Source of the DNA: Gammaproteobacteria bacterium UBA3498
GTDB taxonomy: Bacteria; Pseudomonadota; Gammaproteobacteria; Pseudomonadales; Pseudohongiellaceae
Length of the DNA stretch: 8,945 bases
Direction: 5' to 3'
Assembly (NCBI GenBank): GCA_002377605.1
Contig: DFQD01000163.1
Coordinates: forward strand, 1-8,945
Below are positions 1 through 6,397 of the stretch, in pieces. Numbering within the stretch: the first letter of the stretch is position 1; each line of letters opens with the position of its first letter. The notes beneath the pieces are model-generated. The model ran no database searches, was not told where the DNA came from, and saw only the letters and a program-made list of their open reading frames with translations. The position numbers were made by a program, and so were the translations under genes.

Positions 1-1
1 A

Positions 2-1207
2 GTTCCCGATCCCGATGGCGCTCTACTTCTATGCGGCGCAGTTGCCGGCTCGGTAAACTGGATTGATGCCTACGATTTGAGAACAATCTATGAGGCTGTT
101 TGTGATGTAGTTCAGGGAGCTGAATTACCAAAGCCCTGGTACGAAAGGCCCAAGCTACTTTTTGGTGAATTAGATTACCTTGATTCGCTAGATAGATGCG
201 TTGGAATAAGTTCGCGGCTTCTGATTAACGAAAACGATCCCTTAGAAGTCCTTGCCTGGGAATTTAACAATTTTGATGAAGCTGATCGTCTCGAAAAAAT
301 ACTGGAAACTTCCGGCACAGAAAACGCTTATTTTCTAGCTCTCAATTTATGGTACGCAGTTTTTCAAATTCCTCGCCTAATTAATGATGATACTCAACTC
401 GATGGTGCAATACCTTTTAGCAACATCGGCATCGATTATAACGATGGATCGATTAACCAGGCCGCTTTGAGAAACTTCGCTTTGCCTTCAGCATTAGAAT
501 CCTTACTCGCAAATTACACACCTAATGGCAATATTGGTGATACGAAAATAGTTTCTATTCATACCTCCCACGATGGCTTGGTAAGAGTTCAAAACCAATA
601 CGCATTACAAACATTAATTCCCAGCGATCAATTAACTATTGCAGTAGTCGATGATTCGAAAAGCCCAAGCCATTGCGGATTTACTATCGACGAGGGATTA
701 GCAGCATGGAACGAACTCACCGATTGGGTGCGCGGAGAGACTCAGCCCTCAGTACTTGATTTGAAACTTACTTGTTTAGCAACTGCGAGTGACGAAGCAG
801 ATTGTAACTATGATCCAGACTTAGTTGTAGAATCCGGGCTGCCAACCTTCAAACGTGCAAACAATATTGGAGTCACCGGTATAAACTCCTACGACGCCAT
901 AACCGGCCAGCTCGATTTTCAATCTTTGCAATTATTGGGAGCCAATGAAACATACGATGGACACTTAAATGCGCCACCCGAAGGTGGTTTGCTTTTCACT
1001 GTTGGTGTCATTCAACAAACGGGGTCCACTGCTTTATGGCAACACAGCTCAGCTTTTGATGCTAATTCTTCACTGCTTTATTTACCCAGAGTGAACCTGC
1101 TAAACGTTTCGCCGCCAGATTCAAATGAATACGACGTGTACTTCCGCCTAAACAATGAGGACGGTGTCGCTGGCTTAGAATTTATCGAGTTCGAAATCTC
1201 TAATTAA
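2..1207 (+). CDS. Alpha/beta-hydrolase-type enzyme, C-terminal part (5' end outside window)
   Basis: The frame is open from base 2 with no stop, so this is the 3' part of a longer gene. A TTG at 77 could be taken as a start, but the 25 codons before it look like continuing protein (CGAVAGS, then NWIDAYD), so I reject that start. Counting residues from the TTG, HDGLV around D166 and SHCGF around H199 look like the Asp and His of an alpha/beta-hydrolase triad in the usual order and spacing; the nucleophile serine elbow would lie upstream and is not seen. The helix ELTDWVRGE after the His fits the end of the fold. About 165 further residues follow, starting with two cysteines (C233, C243) that could form a disulfide, and are rich in beta-type sequence; I do not recognise that domain. 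The role is probably hydrolysis of an ester or similar bond, outside the cytoplasm if the full protein has a signal peptide, which cannot be seen. Substrate unknown. The fold call is moderate; the coding call is strong. Confidence 0.7.
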   Translation, partial: VPDPDGALLLCGAVAGSVNWIDAYDLRTIYEAVCDVVQGAELPKPWYERPKLLFGELDYLDSLDRCVGISSRLLINENDPLEVLAWEFNNFDEADRLEKILETSGTENAYFLALNLWYAVFQIPRLINDDTQLDGAIPFSNIGIDYNDGSINQAALRNFALPSALESLLANYTPNGNIGDTKIVSIHTSHDGLVRVQNQYALQTLIPSDQLTIAVVDDSKSPSHCGFTIDEGLAAWNELTDWVRGETQPSVLDLKLTCLATASDEADCNYDPDLVVESGLPTFKRANNIGVTGINSYDAITGQLDFQSLQLLGANETYDGHLNAPPEGGLLFTVGVIQQTGSTALWQHSSAFDANSSLLYLPRVNLLNVSPPDSNEYDVYFRLNNEDGVAGLEFIEFEISN

Positions 1208-1491
1208 TCCTTGCTAGCTCAACCTGATTAGAACTGCTTTGATGAATTAGCAACCTCCGCTTTTCCGTTACCCAGACATTTCCCACGATACAGGCAGGAG
1301 ATGGGATTTCCGAATTCTGAAGCGCCTCGATTTAGAGGTTAAACCGCAAGGATATTACCCAAGATTATTGACCTCCCTTTAATACAATCCAGCCAGATTT
1401 TCACGTAAACTCCTAAATTCGGCTCTGCTTTCTGACTAATCAGTAGAAGCTTGATAAATATGAGAAATGTCTGAAAATAAAAGGAGAGTAC
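1208..1491. other. Intergenic region upstream of the quinoprotein cluster
   Basis: No gene is supported here. The best promoter-like element is TACAAT at 1383-1388 (five of six bases of the -10 consensus), but no -35 box lies at 16-18 bases. TTGACC at 1368-1373 is a fair -35 but has no -10 at the right distance. A short hairpin, CCTC/GAGG with a 6-base loop at 1325-1338, has no T-tract and is not a convincing terminator. As the largest gap in the window it is the likeliest place for the promoter of the downstream genes, by position only. Confidence 0.4.
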
Positions 1492-3348
1492 ATGATCCCG
1501 TCTAACAGCTTTATTCGGTCAACTACCCTCATACTGATCTTGGTTAGTGGCGCATGCTCACAGGGTGCAGATAATCCCGCCACTAGCAACTCAGGCGAAT
1601 GGCCTCTATATAGGGGCAACATAGCCGGTACCGGATATTCTTCTGTCGATCAGATCACCGCCGACAATGTTAATGATTTAGAAATTGCCTGGACCTATTC
1701 TCTGCGAAACGATGCAGCAGAAACTCCTCGAGACCCAAATTCTCAAGTTACCCCCATCGTAGTAGATGGCGTCATGTATCTTCCAACCGTGGATAGAGTT
1801 GTAGCTATTGATCCGCTATCAGGCGAAGAACTTTGGAGTCATTCCGTTCCGCTAAATGCACCATCACGGCGCGGTGTTTCCTACTGGCCCGGACAGGGAG
1901 GAATTTCTCCACGAATCTTTTACACCGCTTTTGATCGACTGGTAGCACTCGATGCCGATACCGGAGAATTAGACCGAGAGTTTGGGGAATCCGGAATGGT
2001 CAATATGGGTATTCCATATATATCCGTGCCATTCGTTTACGAAGGAGTAATTGTAGTCGGTGCTAATACTCCTCGTGGCGCTATCGGGGGAATCGGCAAT
2101 GCTCGCGCTTTTAGTGCGCTTAATGGCTCAAAACTTTGGGAATTTAGCTCTGTTCCACAACCAGGCGAACCTGGTCATGAGACTTGGGAAGGCGATAGTT
2201 GGGTTGGACGTCTAGGCGCCAATGCCTGGCCTTTCTATTTCACTGTAGATGAAGAAAGGGATGAGCTATATATTCCACTAGCTTCCCCAATTCCATTTGG
2301 CTATGGCGGTGATCGTGCTGGCGCAAATCTTTATGCTAACTCAATAGTTGCTGTAAACATTCACAATGGAGAATACAACTGGCACTTTCAGACCATTCAT
2401 CACGATCTTTGGGATCATGATCCTCCGGCTCCCCCGACATTGTTCGACGTTAATTACAACAACGAAATAATTCCCGCGTTAGGTGTAACTACAAAATCTG
2501 GCTATCTGTTCGTATTAAACAGGGAAACCGGTGAGCCTGTTTATGGTGTTACAGAAACGCCTGTAGCTCAGAGTGAAGTGCCGGGAGAAGAAACGTTCGC
2601 GACTCAACCAATTCCGAACAACCCACCTCCGATGGCGCGAGTAAGTTTCGACCCAGTTGATTTGATTACCGCAGAAGATACCAGCTCGGAACACGCGGCG
2701 GCATGCAACGAACTTATTCAATCCGTTGGAGCCATTTACAACGAAGGTCCTTATTCTCCCTGGACTTACCGTCCAGATGGCAGCGGCGGACAAACTACCT
2801 TGTTATTTCCAGGATTAGCAGGCGGACCCAACTGGGGAGGCATAGCCAATAATCCACAGAATGGATATGTTTACGTATTTGCTGCTGATATTGGCACCTT
2901 TGGCTGGATGCAAGACGCAGAGCCGGGATCTGAACTCCCCTACATTAGAAGCGGGCCACGTCCAGCTGGTTTCGATGTCCGTCTCAATGGCAGAAGCATG
3001 CCATGCCAAAAACCACCATGGGGAAGATTGACCGCCGTTGATACCAGTACTGGCGATATCGCCTGGCAAATTCCTTTAGGAATTACGGAAGGTCTCACTG
3101 CAGACAAACAAAGAACCGGCAGACCCGGACGTGCAGGAGCACTTATTACCGGCAGCAATTTATTATTCATTGCTGCAACTGATGACAACAGATTTCGCGC
3201 GCTTGACGCTAGCAGTGGCGATATTATTTGGGAAGACGTCATGGATCGGCGCGGGAATGCAAACCCTATGACCTACCTAGGAAGCAATGGTAAACAATAT
3301 GTTGTGGTCACTGCGACAGACATTGTTAGGAGCTACGCACTGCCATAA
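1492..3348 (+). CDS. PQQ-dependent dehydrogenase (quinoprotein), predicted lipoprotein
   Basis: This is a periplasmic quinoprotein beta-propeller dehydrogenase that would oxidise an alcohol, sugar or polyol with PQQ as cofactor. The ATG follows AAGGAG (1481-1486) by 5 bases. Residues 1-22 are a hydrophobic signal ending VSGAC; C22 fits a permissive lipobox (Ser at -3 is unusual), and Ser at +2 suggests outer-membrane sorting. Propeller-blade repeats recur: AIDPLSGEELW (105-115), ALDADTGEL (152-160), ALDASSGDIIW (570-580). The motif HHDLWDHD (303-310) and K335 in TTKSGYLFVL match the catalytic region of membrane glucose dehydrogenases: D308 and K335 are 27 residues apart, as I recall for Asp466 and Lys493 of E. 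coli Gcd. RGVSYW (127-132) and GGPNWGG (444-450) are also family-like. It lacks Gcd's N-terminal membrane helices, any haem motif (CxxCH) and the vicinal Cys pair of methanol dehydrogenases, so it needs a separate electron acceptor. It is first in a tight cluster, 20 bases before a paralogue. The family is sure; glucose as substrate is not shown. BamB is a possible misannotation. Confidence 0.92.
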   Translation: MIPSNSFIRSTTLILILVSGACSQGADNPATSNSGEWPLYRGNIAGTGYSSVDQITADNVNDLEIAWTYSLRNDAAETPRDPNSQVTPIVVDGVMYLPTVDRVVAIDPLSGEELWSHSVPLNAPSRRGVSYWPGQGGISPRIFYTAFDRLVALDADTGELDREFGESGMVNMGIPYISVPFVYEGVIVVGANTPRGAIGGIGNARAFSALNGSKLWEFSSVPQPGEPGHETWEGDSWVGRLGANAWPFYFTVDEERDELYIPLASPIPFGYGGDRAGANLYANSIVAVNIHNGEYNWHFQTIHHDLWDHDPPAPPTLFDVNYNNEIIPALGVTTKSGYLFVLNRETGEPVYGVTETPVAQSEVPGEETFATQPIPNNPPPMARVSFDPVDLITAEDTSSEHAAACNELIQSVGAIYNEGPYSPWTYRPDGSGGQTTLLFPGLAGGPNWGGIANNPQNGYVYVFAADIGTFGWMQDAEPGSELPYIRSGPRPAGFDVRLNGRSMPCQKPPWGRLTAVDTSTGDIAWQIPLGITEGLTADKQRTGRPGRAGALITGSNLLFIAATDDNRFRALDASSGDIIWEDVMDRRGNANPMTYLGSNGKQYVVVTATDIVRSYALP

Positions 3349-3368
3349 ATTTTTAAGGGGATCTTTTC

Positions 3369-5357
3369 ATGCGAACTACTAAAACAAGAATCGCATTTAA
3401 GTTTTGTAACAAAGCTCTAACAACGATCTTAGCTGCGCTCGCAATTTCCATAAATGTTTCCGCGCAATACGGAACAGGTTCTGGTGAATGGCCCAGTTAT
3501 GGTGGCGATACCGGCTCCACAAAATATTCGCCCCTCAATCAAATTAACCCACAAAACTTTGAAGAATTAGAAGTCGCCTGGACCTGGACATCCATCGACG
3601 CGGATCTTGATTTAGAAGCTATACATGAATTCAATGAAAGCGTTCGCATAAATAATTTTCAGGGAACTCCCCTGATGGTTGATGGCACGCTCTACATTAT
3701 TACCGCAGTGAATCAAATCGCTGCCCTCGACCCTGCCACCGGAGAAACTCTCTGGTCATACAATCCTGAAGTTTATGTCGGTGGATTGTTCGTTAATTAT
3801 ATTGGCTACCACAATCGCGGATTAGCCTATTGGACCGACGGTAATGACGAACGCATTCTCGCTGGACTCAATGACGGGTACTTAATTTCAATTGATGCAC
3901 AAACAGGGATTCCAGATTCAGCATTTAATGGTGGCAAAATCGATTTGTCCGTTGGATTACCTAGAGCCGAGCGCGACGTATTAGATTGGGTGGGTGCGCA
4001 ACCAGTTGGCGTGGTTTCTCCTCCTATTGTTGTTGGTGACATCGTTGTAACTTCTTCTATTACTCAGGCCCGACCAATTAATCGCGAACGGCCACCTATG
4101 TGGGTACGCGGTTACAATATTCGTACCGGCGAACATGTTTGGGACTTTCACACGATACCGCTTGCCGGAGAGTATGGAGTCGAAACTTGGGAAGAAGAAT
4201 CCTGGCGCCGCACCGGTAATTCAGGTGTGTGGTCGATGATGAGCGCCGATCCGGAACTCGGATTGGTGTACTTACCCATCGATGCACCCACAGACGATTT
4301 TTATGGCGGCAATCGACCCGGAGATAATTTATTCAGTCAAAGTGTAGTTGCTGTGGATGCACAAACCGGGGAAAGGCGTTGGCATTTTCAAATGATCCAT
4401 CATGGCCTGTGGGACTATGATCCTCCAGCAGCGCCTAATCTAATTGATATCACCGTGGAAGGTCGGGATATAAAAGCCTTAGCCCAAATTACTAAACAGG
4501 GATTTGTTTATACTTTTGACAGAGAAACCGGTGAACCCGTTTGGGTCATCGAAGAGAGGGAAGTTCCTCAGGAACCAGTAATACCCGGAGAAAGGCTTTC
4601 ACCTACGCAACCATTCCCGACCAAACCTCCTGCATTCGAAAGACAGGGATTGACTATCGATGATTTGATTGATTTTACTCCTGAACTCAGAGCTGAAGCC
4701 GAACAAATATTACAGAACTACACCTATGGCCCACTCTTTACTCCTCCTAGCGTTTCAGTACCGGGGGGAAATAGGGGCACCATTCTCAGACCCAGTGCAG
4801 GTGGCGGTGCCAACTGGATGGGTGCAGCAGTAGATCCTGACACCGGGTTCATCTATATCCCTTCTTCCGATTCAATATCAGTGCCAGTGGTGGTTGAAAC
4901 AAACCCGGACGAATCAACCTTGCGTTATCGTCGTATTTCTTATGGTGGAACTCGCGGCCCAGAGGGACTGCCGCTGTTAAAACCGCCTTACGCGACGATT
5001 ACTGCAATCGATATGAATCGAGGAGAGATAATCTGGCAAGTACCTAACGGAGAGCGCGCACCAAATATCGAAAACAATCCCGCAGTGGAAGGTCTAGACC
5101 TACCTCCTCTAGGTGGCGGCGGGCGCAATCCAATTCTTGCAACTCCATCGATGTTGGTACACGCTCAAAATTATCAAGACGGACCTTTACTCGTAGCCAG
5201 AGATAAAACTACAGGTGAAGAGTTAGGCGCCATTATCATGCCTGCGCAAGCCATTGCTGCGCCTATGACTTATGAATACGATAACAAACAATACATAGTA
5301 GTAGCAGTATTAACCGAGCCGTCTCCGCGATTGTTTGCGTGGGCACTTCCTGACTGA
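3369..5357 (+). CDS. PQQ-dependent dehydrogenase (quinoprotein), second divergent paralogue
   Basis: A second quinoprotein dehydrogenase, probably soluble in the periplasm. The ATG follows AAGGGGA (3355-3361) by 7 bases. The N-terminus has basic residues, a hydrophobic stretch (about 17-30) and a signal-peptidase I site after VSA (A32), so unlike its upstream neighbour it is not a lipoprotein. It aligns with that neighbour along its length: GEWPSYGGD (39-47), AALDPATGETLW (118-129), WHFQMIHHGLWDYD (338-351), TKQGFVYTFDRETGEPV (375-391), GGGANWMG (478-485), and an end in YIVVAV..RLFAWALP. The putative catalytic Asp (D349) and Lys (K376) keep the 27-residue spacing, but the Asp at the third position of HHDLWD is Gly (G346). 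The protein is 44 residues longer; extra sequence lies around 74-95, 135-150 and 505-535. Near the C-terminus GGGGRNPILATPS replaces the neighbour's GRPGRAGALITGS and the following blade is less regular. No CxxCH and no adjacent cysteines. Likely acts on a different substrate from its neighbour, or as a second step; this is inference. Confidence 0.92.
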   Translation: MRTTKTRIAFKFCNKALTTILAALAISINVSAQYGTGSGEWPSYGGDTGSTKYSPLNQINPQNFEELEVAWTWTSIDADLDLEAIHEFNESVRINNFQGTPLMVDGTLYIITAVNQIAALDPATGETLWSYNPEVYVGGLFVNYIGYHNRGLAYWTDGNDERILAGLNDGYLISIDAQTGIPDSAFNGGKIDLSVGLPRAERDVLDWVGAQPVGVVSPPIVVGDIVVTSSITQARPINRERPPMWVRGYNIRTGEHVWDFHTIPLAGEYGVETWEEESWRRTGNSGVWSMMSADPELGLVYLPIDAPTDDFYGGNRPGDNLFSQSVVAVDAQTGERRWHFQMIHHGLWDYDPPAAPNLIDITVEGRDIKALAQITKQGFVYTFDRETGEPVWVIEEREVPQEPVIPGERLSPTQPFPTKPPAFERQGLTIDDLIDFTPELRAEAEQILQNYTYGPLFTPPSVSVPGGNRGTILRPSAGGGANWMGAAVDPDTGFIYIPSSDSISVPVVVETNPDESTLRYRRISYGGTRGPEGLPLLKPPYATITAIDMNRGEIIWQVPNGERAPNIENNPAVEGLDLPPLGGGGRNPILATPSMLVHAQNYQDGPLLVARDKTTGEELGAIIMPAQAIAAPMTYEYDNKQYIVVAVLTEPSPRLFAWALPD

Positions 5358-5382
5358 AGTGATAATTTCATGTCGCCAGTTG

Positions 5383-5426
5383 AATAACGGAAGAAGTTAT
5401 TTGATTTCTAAATCTAAAATTAGAAA
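5383..5426 (+). promoter_or_regulatory. Two AT-rich inverted repeats before the metallo-hydrolase gene
   Basis: In the 86-base gap between the second quinoprotein and the metallo-hydrolase, AATAAC (5383-5388) pairs with GTTATT (5396-5401) across a 7-base loop, and TTTCTAA (5405-5411) pairs with TTAGAAA (5420-5426) across an 8-base spacer. The second ends just before the AGAGG ribosome site (5431-5435). They could be an operator, an mRNA stability hairpin or a weak attenuator. AT-rich sequence forms such palindromes easily by chance, no T-tract follows a GC stem, and I see no matching copies elsewhere in the window. Confidence 0.25.
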
Positions 5427-5443
5427 AATCAGAGGTCGTAAAA

Positions 5444-6379
5444 ATGAAAAAGAGTAAAGTTTCACATTACCAAATTGGAAAGATCAGAATCCCTGATTAC
5501 ATACCAGGAATTTTAGCAGCGATAGTTCTTTTATTGGGTTTCCCTTTTGTGGTTCAAAGTCAACAGGATGTTCAAATTTCTACTGAAGCTGTTGGTGACG
5601 GAAAGTATGTGCTATTTGGTCGGGGCGGAAACATTCTTGCATCAATCGGAGACCAAGGTGTGTTAATTGTAGATTCGCAATTTCCTGACATGGTACCTAA
5701 GTATCAAACAACGATTAATTCCCTTGGTGGCGGTGATGTAGATTTCACTATTAATACCCATTGGCATTTTGACCACGCAGACGGCAACACACTTTTAGGG
5801 GAAGCCGGATCCTGGATCGTAGCCCACGCTCATTCCCGAGATATGATGACCAGGCATAACACAATCAATACTGTTGCCGCAGTAATTGAGCAAGCTCCGT
5901 ATGAATCAGCCGGGCTGCCCGTTGCCACTTACGAAACAAAGATGGAAATGTACTTTAATGGCGAACAAATCGACCTGATTCATGCTGGTCCAGCCCATAC
6001 CATGGGTGATACTGCAGTTTATTTCCGTGATTCTAACATCGTGCATATGGGCGATGTGTATAACAACTCTGGTTATCCGTTTATCGATGCTGATAATGGC
6101 GGTGATCTCGAAGGCATGATTGCTTTTTGCGAAGCAGTATTGGCTGAGATAAATCCAGATACGATAGTCGTTCCAGGTCATGGACCAGTTGCCACCTATA
6201 ACGACATGGCTGAATACATCACCATGCTTACAGAGGTTCGCGGCAAGATGATGGTCTTAATTGGACAAGGCGCAACTCTCGAAGAAGTTATCGCTGCGGA
6301 ACCCACTGCGAATTGGGATGACCGTATGGGTGACCCAGCTCGCCTTATTAACCGCGCTTACGCGAGTCTTACTCGCTAA
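5444..6379 (+). CDS. Exported metallo-beta-lactamase-fold hydrolase
   Basis: A zinc-type hydrolase of the metallo-beta-lactamase superfamily with a complete metal-ligand set: THWHFDHADGN gives H106, H108, D110 and H111; AHTMGD gives H185; HMGDVY gives D204; PGHGP gives H246. These would hold two metals and activate water, so the enzyme should be active. The ATG lies 8 bases after AGAGG. The N-terminus is long and basic for about 20 residues, then hydrophobic (21-37), with a possible cleavage after VQS (S39); it may be exported or stay anchored in the inner membrane. Length (311) is normal for the superfamily. Substrates of this superfamily range from beta-lactams to lactones, thioesters and phosphoesters; sequence alone does not decide. 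Lying just after two PQQ dehydrogenases and before an amidohydrolase, it could hydrolyse a lactone made by sugar or diol oxidation, or belong to the quinoprotein-associated zinc metallohydrolases seen near PQQ enzymes. Both are inferences from context. Confidence 0.9.
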   Translation: MKKSKVSHYQIGKIRIPDYIPGILAAIVLLLGFPFVVQSQQDVQISTEAVGDGKYVLFGRGGNILASIGDQGVLIVDSQFPDMVPKYQTTINSLGGGDVDFTINTHWHFDHADGNTLLGEAGSWIVAHAHSRDMMTRHNTINTVAAVIEQAPYESAGLPVATYETKMEMYFNGEQIDLIHAGPAHTMGDTAVYFRDSNIVHMGDVYNNSGYPFIDADNGGDLEGMIAFCEAVLAEINPDTIVVPGHGPVATYNDMAEYITMLTEVRGKMMVLIGQGATLEEVIAAEPTANWDDRMGDPARLINRAYASLTR

Positions 6380-6397
6380 CAATTCAGAGCATCCATT

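Noticed and set aside
77..1207. TTG at 77 as the true start of the first gene
   Set aside because: The same frame is open back to base 2 with protein-like, family-like sequence (CGAVAGS); there is no ribosome site before 77 and the upstream half of the hydrolase fold would be missing.
1325..1338. CCTC/GAGG hairpin as a terminator for the first gene
   Set aside because: The stem is only 4 base pairs and no T-tract follows.
1301..1342. A 13-codon ORF in the first intergenic region (ATG at 1301)
   Set aside because: The AGGAG touches the ATG with no spacing, the peptide has no recognisable feature, and such short ORFs are expected by chance.
1440..1622. Minus-strand ORF across the start of the first quinoprotein gene
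   Set aside because: It overlaps the well-supported + strand gene and its upstream region and shows no domain or convincing ribosome site.
2515..3242. Three minus-strand ORFs of 84-100 residues inside the first quinoprotein gene
   Set aside because: They lie antisense to a gene with clear motifs throughout and their translations have low-complexity, non-protein-like composition.
1492..3348. BamB outer-membrane assembly lipoprotein as identity of the first quinoprotein
   Set aside because: BamB is shorter and lacks the PQQ catalytic region; HHDLWDHD plus the spaced Lys indicate a dehydrogenase.
3827..4287. Two minus-strand ORFs inside the second quinoprotein gene
   Set aside because: Antisense shadows of a well-supported gene with no motif of their own.
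5906..6181. Minus-strand ORF inside the metallo-hydrolase gene
   Set aside because: It is antisense to the segment encoding metal ligands H185 and D204 and has no recognisable domain.
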